Part shown: piece by piece, positions 56,457 through 64,000 of the stretch | How positions within the stretch are numbered: the first letter of the stretch is position 1 | Layout: each line of letters opens with the position of its first letter | Assembly: GCF_028694605.1 (NCBI RefSeq) | Contig: NZ_JAQVKP010000001.1 | Span: 62,001-126,000, forward strand | Source of the DNA: Sulfurimonas sp. | Lineage (GTDB): Bacteria; Campylobacterota; Campylobacteria; Campylobacterales; Sulfurimonadaceae | Length of the DNA stretch: 64,000 nt | Direction of reading: 5' to 3' | The notes under the pieces: generated by a model | Told to the model about the DNA's origin: nothing | Databases searched by the model: none | Seen by the model: only the letters and a program-made list of their open reading frames with translations | Position numbers and translations under genes: made by a program

Positions 56457-58505
56457 TTATGTCCTAAAAAGCTCCAGTTTCGCATGCAGTTCATCTGTCA
56501 TAGAGTTTAGGTGGTCTGCGGCTGCTGCTATCTCTTCTACGTTTCTTGCATTTTTAGATGAAATCTCGTTGATTTGAGAGACTTGAGAAACTATGGATTC
56601 TACATCTTTTCCTGTCTTTTCAAAGTCGCTTACGGTTCTGTCGGTTGCACGGACTGCTTTGTTGACGATGAGTACACTTTCGTTTATCTTGTTCTCAGCA
56701 TCTGAAGCGTTTTGGGCTAGATTTTGGATATCTTCTGAGTTGGAGTTCATCTGTCCGCTTGCATCTATGATGGACTGTACGATAACATTGATAGTCGCAT
56801 TTATCTCTGTAAGGCTTCTTTGGGTTCGTTCTGCAAGTTTACGCACTTCATCGGCGACCACGGCAAATCCTCGCCCATGTTCACCAGCACGTGCCGCTTC
56901 GATAGCGGCATTGAGTGCGAGAAGGTTGGTCTGATCTGCGATGTCTGCGATGATATCCAAGATATTTTTTACTTCACTTGCCTCTTTTGAGAGGGCTTCC
57001 ATTCTGGTAGCCAATTCTACTTCAAGCTGGGCGGCGTTTTGTACCTTTTCTGTAAGACGGATAATCTCATCTCTTGCGGCACTCAAGTTCTCATTTGCTT
57101 TGATAATCTCTTTTTTGCTCTGGGCAGCTTCATAAACGGCTCTTTGAATCTCATCTTTTATCTCTGCTGCTTTTTTAGTTGCATCATCTATAACAACAAC
57201 ACTCTTTTCTACATTTTCCCCGACACCCATCGCTGTAGTGGATAGCTCATGAGATATGGAAGCATTTTCGCTTGAGGATTGTTTGGAAGTATCGATAAGG
57301 TCTCTGAGAGTGCCTAGCAAATCATTGAAGCCATGCGCCATTTCTGAGAGTTCCTGTGGAGTGCTCTCGTCTGCTTTTAGCGTAAGATTCTTGCTTTGCG
57401 CAATCTCTAAAAGTTTGGATTTAAAACTCTCTATAGGTTTAATAACACTTCTGCTGATGAAAAACATCACCACGGCAACAATAATAAGAAGAACTATAAC
57501 CGACGAGATAATAATCAAATCTCGCATCTCATTTGCATTTGCTATTACTTCGTTCTCGGTTATTCTGGATATAAATGCCCAAGTCAAATCCTGTCCGATT
57601 TTAAGAGGTGCATATGCAAAGGTAACCATTTCGCCGGTAAAGCCAATAACCGTCATATTTCCTGTTTTACCGCTTAATGCCGCTTTGACTGACTCGGTAT
57701 CTACTTTTCCGGTAGCCGGATTTGCAAAAGATGCCTTTATGGTGTGTGTCTCTTTATGTAAAAAGCTATCGCTTCTCATAAGTTTGTCATGCCCAACCAA
57801 GAAATCCTCTTGTGTTTTTCCGTATCCAATTCTTTGGTTCATCACTTTTGAGACGGCGCTGTCAGATATTTGAAGTGCGACAACCGCTTTGATGGTTCCG
57901 TCAACTTTGACGGGAGTTGCTAAAAACATTGCAGGTTCGTTGTTGCTTGGAGCGTAAGAGGTCATATCTACAAATGTCGGGCGATTGTTTTGAAGTGCCA
58001 TTTTGTATGCTTTTGCAAGTCCGCTATCTTTTAACGAGCCGCTTGTCAGGTTTTCACCGTAGTCACTCTCTTTTGCTGCACTATAAAGAACATGCCCATG
58101 TTTTGCGCAGATGATAAAGAAGTCGTGATAGCCATATGCTTTTATGTAGTTTTGAAAATACTCTTCATGTTTCTTGGTTTTTTCTTTTACCTCTTCATTT
58201 TTTACGGGGTACGGGTCGGTCGCACCTACTTCCAGCTTCTCATGCAGATGCAGCATATCTTCTACTAACTCTTTTACATCTGTTGAGCGAGAAATAGAGT
58301 CAATATTGTTGATGTTTTGAGTAAAAAAACCCTCAATTTGACTTTTTTTGATATCTCTTGATACAGACATCATCTTTTCATTGGCTGCTCTTAGAGCTGC
58401 TTTGCTCTCAACTACCGCTTCATATGTGGAAATGGTTGCCAGTACAACAAGTGATGTAATGGTCAGACCGACAATCTGTTTTTTTAACGATAACTTTTTC
58501 AACAC
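56457..58505 (-). CDS. Methyl-accepting chemotaxis protein with Cache-type sensor
   Basis: A 682-residue chemoreceptor with a GTG start behind AAGGGGG. One helix near 12-30, a periplasmic region (~35-315) with Cache-like segments ([36 protein letters not shown]), a second helix (about 331-352), HAMP and the standard signalling hairpin ([20 protein letters not shown]). From roughly residue 390 onward it closely resembles the neighbouring NIT receptor at protein and DNA level, ending identically in HAKLELFRT. Confidence 0.92.
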   Translation of the reverse strand: MLKKLSLKKQIVGLTITSLVVLATISTYEAVVESKAALRAANEKMMSVSRDIKKSQIEGFFTQNINNIDSISRSTDVKELVEDMLHLHEKLEVGATDPYPVKNEEVKEKTKKHEEYFQNYIKAYGYHDFFIICAKHGHVLYSAAKESDYGENLTSGSLKDSGLAKAYKMALQNNRPTFVDMTSYAPSNNEPAMFLATPVKVDGTIKAVVALQISDSAVSKVMNQRIGYGKTQEDFLVGHDKLMRSDSFLHKETHTIKASFANPATGKVDTESVKAALSGKTGNMTVIGFTGEMVTFAYAPLKIGQDLTWAFISRITENEVIANANEMRDLIIISSVIVLLIIVAVVMFFISRSVIKPIESFKSKLLEIAQSKNLTLKADESTPQELSEMAHGFNDLLGTLRDLIDTSKQSSSENASISHELSTTAMGVGENVEKSVVVIDDATKKAAEIKDEIQRAVYEAAQSKKEIIKANENLSAARDEIIRLTEKVQNAAQLEVELATRMEALSKEASEVKNILDIIADIADQTNLLALNAAIEAARAGEHGRGFAVVADEVRKLAERTQRSLTEINATINVIVQSIIDASGQMNSNSEDIQNLAQNASDAENKINESVLIVNKAVRATDRTVSDFEKTGKDVESIVSQVSQINEISSKNARNVEEIAAAADHLNSMTDELHAKLELFRT

Positions 58506-58836
58506 AAACCCCCTTGTTTCAATCTATCTTTTAAGTTTTTGCATTTTTAAAAACTTACAGAGAGCTTCTGAGAAGGTCTGTGTCAATCTTTGGTTTAACG
58601 GGGCATGAATTTTTTTATGAAAATTTGAAACGAAAAAGAAGTTGTTGAATGGGCGGTTTTGAGTTTGAATTAAAAAAGTTGAGGGGGGGGGATTTAAATG
58701 ATAAAAATTAGCCCTTTTTAAATTCATAAAATCAACCTTAATTTTGTTCAATTTTTGAAAAACGGGAAATTTTAATACAAATAAACTTAAATTAAACTGT
58801 TAGTAAAAATAATTAAGATTGTTTAAAACTGTGTAT
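58506..58836. other. Gene-free region upstream of the Cache chemoreceptor with a poly-G tract
   Basis: About 330 AT-rich bases without a credible gene. It must hold the promoter of the minus-strand chemoreceptor. A run of nine Gs at 58683-58691 stands out in this AT-rich context. The 75-codon minus-strand ORF (58524-58751) has no Shine-Dalgarno and is not regarded as a gene. Confidence 0.55.
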
Positions 58837-58861
58837 AACATCCCGAAAATTAAGGGATGTT
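58837..58861 (-). terminator. Hairpin after dnaJ
   Basis: Perfect 8-bp stem AACATCCC / GGGATGTT with a 9-base AT loop, beginning 1 base past the dnaJ stop (minus strand). There is no long T-run, so termination efficiency is uncertain. Confidence 0.6.
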
Positions 58862-58862
58862 G

Positions 58863-59984
58863 TTACTTAAACCAACTCTTCATCTTCTCAATAGCAGAGT
58901 ACAAAACACTTTCATGCGGTTTTGATTCTATGCCAAAAGACTCTTGGAGTTTTGAGAGGAGTTCTCGCTGTTCGTCGGTGAGTTTGTTTGGGTATGTTAT
59001 ATTGACCTGTGCTATAAGATTTCCTTTGCCGTGCCCGTGAACATCGTCTATCCCTTCTCCTCTAAACACAAAGTGCTGTTTATCTTTTGTTCCGATGTCA
59101 AGTTTGAGTTCTAGCTCACCCGTGAGTGATGGGATGGTAAGAGTCTCTCCTGCGACTGCCTGTGTGAAAAAGACGGGAATAGCGATATAAACATCATTGC
59201 CGTCTCGCTGAAAATGTTTGTCCGGCTTGACGCTAAAAGTGACGTAAAGGTCGCCCCTTGTGCCACGTTTTCCGATGTTTCCTTTTCCTGAAACTCTGAG
59301 GCGGTTGCCGTTGTCAATGCCTTTTGGGACTTTGATAGTGACATTGCCACGCTCTTCATGGTAGCCTTTGCCATCACAGCTGTTACACGGTGCTGTAGGA
59401 GCGGCGCCTGTTCCATGGCATGCAGGACATGTTTGGGAGAAGGTCATAAAGCCCTGCTTCATAAAAACTTGCCCTTGACCTCTGCACTGGCTGCATGTGG
59501 AGAGTTTACCGTCTTTTGCTCCCGTACCGCTACAACTGTTACATGAGTTTTTGTACTTGAACTCTACCTCTTTTTCGCATCCAAAAACTGCTTCGTTGAA
59601 AGTGATGTTCATATCAACGTTCATGTCGAGGTTGTACTTTTCCATATCGGACGGGTTTTGGCGGCGGCGTGATGAACCGCCAAATCCGTTAAACATCTCT
59701 TCAAAGATAGAGCCTAAATCGTCAAATCCGCCAGACGAGTGTCCACGTCCGCCCATGCCGGCAAGTCCCTCTTTGCCGTATCTGTCGTAAATGCTTTTTT
59801 GTTTTTCATCGCTTAAGCATTGGTATGCTTCATTACATAGTTTAAATTTGTGTTCTGCTTCGCTATCACCCGGGTTTTTGTCAGGGTGGTAAATTTTAGC
59901 CATCTTTCTATAGGCTTTTTTGATGGTTGTCTGATCTGCATCTCGTGAGACCTCTAAAATCTCATAATAGCTTAAATCTTGCAT
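58863..59984 (-). CDS. dnaJ: Chaperone DnaJ
   Basis: Hsp40 co-chaperone of DnaK. The 373-residue protein has a J domain with HPD at 33-35, a Gly/Phe-rich region (about 75-105), four CxxCxGxG zinc-binding repeats ([32 protein letters not shown]) and the C-terminal substrate-binding region. Length and order are those of type I DnaJ. Confidence 0.98.
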   Translation of the reverse strand: MQDLSYYEILEVSRDADQTTIKKAYRKMAKIYHPDKNPGDSEAEHKFKLCNEAYQCLSDEKQKSIYDRYGKEGLAGMGGRGHSSGGFDDLGSIFEEMFNGFGGSSRRRQNPSDMEKYNLDMNVDMNITFNEAVFGCEKEVEFKYKNSCNSCSGTGAKDGKLSTCSQCRGQGQVFMKQGFMTFSQTCPACHGTGAAPTAPCNSCDGKGYHEERGNVTIKVPKGIDNGNRLRVSGKGNIGKRGTRGDLYVTFSVKPDKHFQRDGNDVYIAIPVFFTQAVAGETLTIPSLTGELELKLDIGTKDKQHFVFRGEGIDDVHGHGKGNLIAQVNITYPNKLTDEQRELLSKLQESFGIESKPHESVLYSAIEKMKSWFK

Positions 59985-60029
59985 CTTTTTCCTTGAAATT
60001 TTTTCGCAATTATAGCGTTTAAAATTTAA

Positions 60030-60187
60030 GGGAACCTCTAAAAATTCTAACCACCTTCAGCGATAGAGCCAAGTCCACACTCTGCGTTGCCTCTTTTTGC
60101 CTTAGCCTTAGCTAGGGCTGCAAAGAGCCGCCTTGATTGTGAACTTGGCTCTATCGCTGAAGGTGGTTAGAATTTTTAGAGGTGCCC
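60030..60187. mobile_element. 158-bp MITE-like inverted-repeat element flanked by TTAA
   Basis: The ends GGGAACCTCT and AGAGGTGCCC are inverted and continue inward as about 50-bp arms (60030-60079 against 60138-60187) that differ at two positions. Both sides are flanked by TTAA (60026-60029 and 60188-60191), as expected for a target-site duplication. The centre has a smaller imperfect hairpin and no coding capacity. It lies between dnaJ and mltA, upstream of both. Confidence 0.75.
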
Positions 60188-60246
60188 TTAATACTATAGT
60201 TGGTAATTCACTATTCTTTGGTATGAAATTTGCTATAATCGCATTT

Positions 60247-61434
60247 ATGAAAAGAAATATACTTTATGTAACCGCGATTTTACTTTTAGTCGGATGTTCC
60301 AAAGAGCCCATTGTCGTCATAGATGAAACACCTGTAAAAAAGCCTTTTGAAGTGCAAGAAAAAGTCGGAGACGGTGTTCAAGGGAGCATGCAAAAAAGTG
60401 TGCAGAAGGTGAAACTTTCTAACGTGCCTAATGTAGAGCTTATACCAAGCAGTTTTGAAGAGCTTCCGAATTGGGAAAATGAGGATTATGCGGCGGCTTT
60501 AAACTCTTTTGTTACAAGTTGCAAAACAACTAAGACAAAAGCACTTTATGAGAGTTTGTGCCATGCTGCAAAAGAGACGTCAAATCCTAAAGATTTTTTT
60601 ATGCAAAATTTTGCACCTTATCAGGTTGATACATCTGATAAAAAGGATGACGGACTTTTGACCGGTTACTATGAGCCGCTTTTAAGGGGTTCTTTGAAAA
60701 AAAAAGAACCTTATATTTATCCTGTTTACGGAACCCCAAAAGATTTGGTTACCGTAAAACTAGCTGAACAGTATCCGGAGCTTAAAAACTATAGACTGCG
60801 CGGAAGAGTGGAAGGAAATAACGTAGTTCCATACTACTCACGCAAAGAGTTAAGCAAACGAAAGCTGGATGCTGAGATTGTTTGCTATGTGGATTCTAGG
60901 ATTGACCTTTTCTTTCTTGAAGTGCAAGGTTCAGGAAGAGTTTTGCTTGAAAACGGAGAGATGATGTACGTTGGATTTGACAATCTCAATGGACATAAAT
61001 ACAAATCTATCGGAAAGTACCTTATAGAGTTGGGTGAAATGAACTACGCAGAGGCTTCTATGCAAGGTATCAAAAAGTGGTGTGACCAAAACCCGTCACG
61101 TGTAGATGAGTTATTAAATCATAACGATTCTATGGTTTTTTTTAAAAAGAAAAATCAGCCTGCTACAGGTGCGCTTGGCGTTGTGCTGACGCCTGAACGT
61201 TCTGTTGCAATTGACCAGAGCTATCTCCCTCTTGGAAGCATGCTCTATATGAGCGCAGACGCAAAAGAGAAAAACTTAAACCGAATAGTACTTGCGCAAG
61301 ATACGGGCGGAGCCATCAAAGGAAGTGTGCGTGCCGACTTCTTTTGCGGATACGGAGATGAAGCAGGGCAAATTGCCGGCAAACTTAAAGCACCTTTGAA
61401 GCTGTGGATATTGTTGCCAAAAAAAGAGTCATAA
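60247..61434 (+). CDS. mltA: Membrane-bound lytic murein transglycosylase A
   Basis: Outer-membrane lipoprotein that cleaves glycan strands to 1,6-anhydro products. The start at 60247 gives a signal peptide with lipobox (LLLVGCSK, Cys16); the longer ORF from 60133 runs through the MITE-like element and is rejected. The MltA domain and C-terminal 3D domain are visible: GLLTGYYEPLL, YYSRKEL, VDSRIDLFFLEVQGSGR, and QDTGGAIKGSVRADFFCGYGDEA region containing the catalytic Asp. The length (395) is typical. Confidence 0.93.
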   Translation: MKRNILYVTAILLLVGCSKEPIVVIDETPVKKPFEVQEKVGDGVQGSMQKSVQKVKLSNVPNVELIPSSFEELPNWENEDYAAALNSFVTSCKTTKTKALYESLCHAAKETSNPKDFFMQNFAPYQVDTSDKKDDGLLTGYYEPLLRGSLKKKEPYIYPVYGTPKDLVTVKLAEQYPELKNYRLRGRVEGNNVVPYYSRKELSKRKLDAEIVCYVDSRIDLFFLEVQGSGRVLLENGEMMYVGFDNLNGHKYKSIGKYLIELGEMNYAEASMQGIKKWCDQNPSRVDELLNHNDSMVFFKKKNQPATGALGVVLTPERSVAIDQSYLPLGSMLYMSADAKEKNLNRIVLAQDTGGAIKGSVRADFFCGYGDEAGQIAGKLKAPLKLWILLPKKES

Positions 61435-61450
61435 TGATAAAGGGTGTTGT

Positions 61451-62020
61451 GTGGAGAGTTCTTTAAGCAAATTTAACAAGCTCGTTGATGCACTTCAAGA
61501 GCTTCCGACCATCGGTAAAAAATCGGCTATACGTTTGGCGTACTACATTGTAATGAAAGATAGTTTTGTGGGTATGAAGATATCCCATGCTATAGAGGAT
61601 GCGCTTGGCAGTATTCGGGAGTGCAGCTCTTGCGGTGGGATGAGCGAGGATGCATTGTGTGCTATTTGTTGTGATGAGAGCAGAGATGCAACACTTCTTT
61701 GTATTGTTGAAAACGCCAAAGATATTCTTCTTTTAGAGGAAAACAGACTTTTTGAGGGAAGATACTTTGTTTTGGAATCTTTAGAAAATTTCAATCTTTC
61801 AAAACTTGAAAAGATGGTTGCTTCGGGCGTTAAAGAGATAGTTTTTGCCCTAACGCCATCTATCGCAAATGATGCGGTTATGTTATATATTGAAGATAAA
61901 TTAAGTAGTTTTGATATAAACTTCTCAAAAATTGCTCAGGGTGTTCCTACTGGGGTAAGTTTGGAAAATATAGATTTGTTGTCTCTTAGCAGGGCTTTAA
62001 GTGACAGAGTAAAGGTGTAA
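61451..62020 (+). CDS. recR: Recombination mediator RecR
   Basis: Component of the RecFOR pathway. The 189-residue protein starts with a GTG and has the helix-hairpin-helix LPTIGKKSAIRLA, a zinc-finger-like CSSCGGMSEDALCAIC, a Toprim domain with CIVENAKDI and the C-terminal Walker-like GVPTGVSLENID. It lies 16 bases after mltA. Confidence 0.95.
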   Translation: MESSLSKFNKLVDALQELPTIGKKSAIRLAYYIVMKDSFVGMKISHAIEDALGSIRECSSCGGMSEDALCAICCDESRDATLLCIVENAKDILLLEENRLFEGRYFVLESLENFNLSKLEKMVASGVKEIVFALTPSIANDAVMLYIEDKLSSFDINFSKIAQGVPTGVSLENIDLLSLSRALSDRVKV

Positions 62021-62021
62021 A

Positions 62022-62810
62022 ATGAGGACGATTTATCTAAGTATGGTGAGTTGCGTACTTGTTTTTGGACTTAGTGGCTGTGGTTCAAAGAGTATAGAAA
62101 AACCGCAAGAAGTGGCGCAGGCACAAAAGAGTAACGGTGCGGATGATGAGTTGGCATCATTTACGGATGAGATGAAAGTCCAAGAGATTTATGATCCTCT
62201 TAGCGGTTATAATCGTATGATGACAAGCTTCAATGACGCTGCGTATGAGTATGTTCTTAAGCCAGTTGCAACCGGATATAAAAATATGCTCCATTTTGAG
62301 ATTCGTAACTCAATAGAGAATTTTTTTGAAAATCTCTACTTTCCGGTGCGATTTGCAAACACTCTTTTGCAGGGAAAATTCTCTTATGCCGCAGAGGAGA
62401 CCGGGAGATTTGTTATAAATAGTACGGTTGGTGTTTTAGGACTTTTTGATTCTGCCAAGAGTTGTTTTGAGCTTGAAGCGCATGAAGAAGATTTTGGTCA
62501 AACGCTTGGATATTATGGTGTCGGCGGTGGTCCTCATATCGTATTGCCGCTACTTGGACCATCAAATTTGCGTGACACGTTGAGCCTTTACCCAGACTCG
62601 GTTTTAAGTGTGATAGATTGGGAAGAGAGGGATTATTGGACGCTTACGGATACCCCTGCGGAGTATATCGGTGTAAAATCGCTTGAGAAGATAAACACTA
62701 TCTCTATACATATGGATAAATATGAGAAGATGAAAGAGGATGCGGTGGATTTGTATCCGTTTTTGCGAGATATGTATGAACAGCGTAGAAAAAAACAGAT
62801 AGAGGAGTAG
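62022..62810 (+). CDS. mlaA: MlaA/VacJ outer-membrane lipoprotein
   Basis: Part of the Mla pathway for retrograde transport of mislocalised phospholipids from the outer membrane. The 262-residue lipoprotein has a lipobox (GLSGC, Cys20) and the VacJ core: YDPLSGYNRMM, FFENLYFPVRFANTLLQGKF, GRFVINSTVGVLGLFD, EDFGQTLGYYGV and GGPHIVLPLLGPSNLRD. It lies 1 base after recR and 3 bases before mlaC. Confidence 0.95.
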   Translation: MRTIYLSMVSCVLVFGLSGCGSKSIEKPQEVAQAQKSNGADDELASFTDEMKVQEIYDPLSGYNRMMTSFNDAAYEYVLKPVATGYKNMLHFEIRNSIENFFENLYFPVRFANTLLQGKFSYAAEETGRFVINSTVGVLGLFDSAKSCFELEAHEEDFGQTLGYYGVGGGPHIVLPLLGPSNLRDTLSLYPDSVLSVIDWEERDYWTLTDTPAEYIGVKSLEKINTISIHMDKYEKMKEDAVDLYPFLRDMYEQRRKKQIEE

Positions 62811-62813
62811 GTT

Positions 62814-63416
62814 GTGAAGTATATTTATAAAATAGTTTTGGCGATTACCGCGGTGCTTTGTTTTGGGCAAAACTTGGCTGCAAATGAACAAGTAGAGCTA
62901 AAAGAGCATTTTTTAAAAAAAATTGATGAGATTATTCTTATTGTTGCAAAAAAAGAGTTTACAAAAGATGAGAGAAACGGCAAAATAGTCAAATCACTTA
63001 CTCCAATGTTTGATTTTGAGCTTATGGCAAAACTAAGCCTTGGAAACAGATGGAAAGATCTCTCTGATACAGAAAAAGAGAAGTTCGTTGCACTTTATGT
63101 TGAGCGTATGAAGCAGTCTTACTCATCAAAAATTGATGCCTATAAAGATGAAAAAGTAGAGATAAAAAAAGTAGAGCAGGCAAAAGAGGATAGAATAACT
63201 TTAGTGACTGACCTTGTTAGCAAAACAGAAAAGCTTGAAATTGCCTATAAGTTTCACAAGCCAAAAAAGCCTATAGCTTCGAAAGACAGCTGGCTTATCT
63301 ATGATGTTGAAATTTTGGGAGTAAGTATTTTAAAAACTGATATAGCTCAGTTTAAAGAGTTTTTACATACGAAAAGTATGAGTGAACTTATGGATGCTTT
63401 GGCAAAACAATCGTAG
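62814..63416 (+). CDS. mlaC: MlaC-type periplasmic phospholipid carrier
   Basis: A 200-residue protein with a GTG start and a signal segment (IVLAITAVLCFGQNLAA), then the Ttg2/MlaC domain (FDFELMAKLSLGNRWKDLS, KFVALYVERMKQSYSSKI, DSWLIYDVEILGVSILKT). It should shuttle phospholipid between MlaA and an inner-membrane Mla transporter, whose genes are not in the window. Confidence 0.92.
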   Translation: MKYIYKIVLAITAVLCFGQNLAANEQVELKEHFLKKIDEIILIVAKKEFTKDERNGKIVKSLTPMFDFELMAKLSLGNRWKDLSDTEKEKFVALYVERMKQSYSSKIDAYKDEKVEIKKVEQAKEDRITLVTDLVSKTEKLEIAYKFHKPKKPIASKDSWLIYDVEILGVSILKTDIAQFKEFLHTKSMSELMDALAKQS

Positions 63417-63421
63417 ATTTT

Positions 63422-64000
63422 ATGCTTAAAAATTTTTATCAAAACTATCTTCTAGGGTATCCAAAGATTATATTCTCCTTTATGGTTGTTTTGATAATAG
63501 CCGTGTCACTTTTTGCGTTTAAGCTAGAGATTGATGCGAGTGCCCAGACGCTTCTTTTGGAAAATGATAAAGATTTGGAGTTTTCAAGAGATGTGGCAAA
63601 GCGTTTTGAAGCACCGGATTTTTTAGTGGTTACATATACTGTCGATGGTGACTTGCTAAGCCAAGACAACATTGACAATATAACACTCTTAAGCAACAAA
63701 ATCAAAAAGCTCTCTATTGTAGAGAGCGTTACTTCAATCGTTAATGTTCCTTTGTTGCAATCTCCGCCGATGCCTCTTAAAGAGCTATTAAAAGGAATCC
63801 CAACCCTCACATCTCCGGATATCAATAAAACACTCGTCAAAGAAGAGTTTCTAACAAGCGCCATCTATAGACAAAATCTTGTGAGTGACGACTTTGCAAC
63901 AACAGCGCTTATGGTAAACCTTAAAAGAGACGAGCACTATTTTTCTCTTATAAACAACAAGGACAAATACTTAAAGCTTAAAAAAGAGCGAGCGCTTACT
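63422..64000 (+). CDS. RND/MMPL-superfamily transporter, N-terminal part (3' end outside window)
   Basis: The frame opened by the ATG at 63422, 5 bases after mlaC, stays open for 193 codons to the window edge. It begins with one membrane helix (PKIIFSFMVVLIIAVSLFAF) followed by the start of a periplasmic porter domain (LLLENDKDLEFSRDVAKRF, FLVVTYTVDG). This is the opening of MMPL/RND-type exporters such as the HpnN-like proteins that often follow mlaAC in this phylum, proposed to move lipids. The rest lies outside. Confidence 0.8.
   Translation, partial: MLKNFYQNYLLGYPKIIFSFMVVLIIAVSLFAFKLEIDASAQTLLLENDKDLEFSRDVAKRFEAPDFLVVTYTVDGDLLSQDNIDNITLLSNKIKKLSIVESVTSIVNVPLLQSPPMPLKELLKGIPTLTSPDINKTLVKEEFLTSAIYRQNLVSDDFATTALMVNLKRDEHYFSLINNKDKYLKLKKERALT

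Noticed and set aside
58524-58751. 75-codon minus-strand ORF upstream of the chemoreceptor
   Set aside because: No Shine-Dalgarno, no family resemblance, and its proline run is simply the complement of the poly-G tract.
60133-60246. N-terminal extension of mltA
   Set aside because: It would begin inside the MITE-like element and put a signal peptide with lipobox 38 residues from the N terminus; the ATG at 60247 gives a normal lipoprotein.

Overview
The window looks like chromosome from a low-GC, motile, denitrifying Campylobacterota (Epsilonproteobacteria) bacterium, most likely Sulfurimonas or a close relative. The main evidence is a clade II (atypical) nitrous oxide reductase cluster of the type known from Wolinella and Sulfurimonas: a Sec-exported NosZ with a fused C-terminal cytochrome c, NosB, NosG/NosH ferredoxins and two small cytochromes c. 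Supporting evidence is the tightly overlapped gene order and the large set of His-kinase, c-di-GMP and chemoreceptor genes. No rRNA, tRNA, CRISPR array or intact transposase gene was seen.

Layout. 1-12.3 kb is housekeeping: the 3' end of a rel/spoT gene, tyrS, a nitronate monooxygenase-like enzyme, a peptidoglycan amidase, then on the minus strand a DHH phosphoesterase, flhA and an Rrf2 regulator, followed by rpsO, kdsB, a tRNA methyltransferase-like gene, a Cys-cluster protein, a TPR lipoprotein and trpC. 12.4-21.4 kb is a run of five overlapping plus-strand signalling genes (REC-kinase, REC-HD-GYP, a seven-module hybrid kinase with HPt, REC-PilZ-like, and a periplasmic sensor with a degenerate EAL domain), probably one operon joining phosphorelay to c-di-GMP. 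21.4-22.8 kb is an accessory patch: a glycine-rich secreted peptide, a perfect 23-bp inverted repeat, a ParE/RelE-type toxin-antitoxin pair and a RelE remnant.

22.8-27.6 kb holds an NnrS gene joined to an ABC importer and an outer-membrane protein; both promoter regions carry strong Fur-box-like palindromes. ligA and tlyA follow. 30.3-33.8 kb is a second accessory patch: a BRO/antirepressor-like protein, a MntA/HepT toxin-antitoxin pair lying between two copies of a ribbon-helix-helix antitoxin promoter and start, and a zinc-sensing (CZB) diguanylate cyclase.

34.1-45.8 kb is the nos cluster (nosZ-B-D-G-C1-C2-H-F-L-Y plus a second NosL-like gene, all minus strand). Upstream lie a membrane helical-bundle protein and a Crp/Fnr regulator, and a perfect Fnr-like palindrome sits where a class II activator site for nosZ would be. 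45.8-52.7 kb has ftsZ, ftsA, a PpiD-like chaperone, bioA and a class II aldolase-fold protein that has lost its metal ligands. 52.7-58.9 kb has an ArsR regulator facing a rhodanese/DsrE pair, and two paralogous chemoreceptors (one NIT-type, one Cache-like) with near-identical signalling ends. 58.9-64 kb has dnaJ, a 158-bp MITE-like element, mltA, recR, mlaA, mlaC and the start of an RND/MMPL-type transporter that runs off the window.

The least conventional parts are the Fur-box/NnrS/ABC locus, the five-gene signalling operon ending in an apparently inactive EAL domain, the nested toxin-antitoxin remnants, and several structured repeats. I did not find one clear, wholly new system; the best candidates are ranked in the findings.
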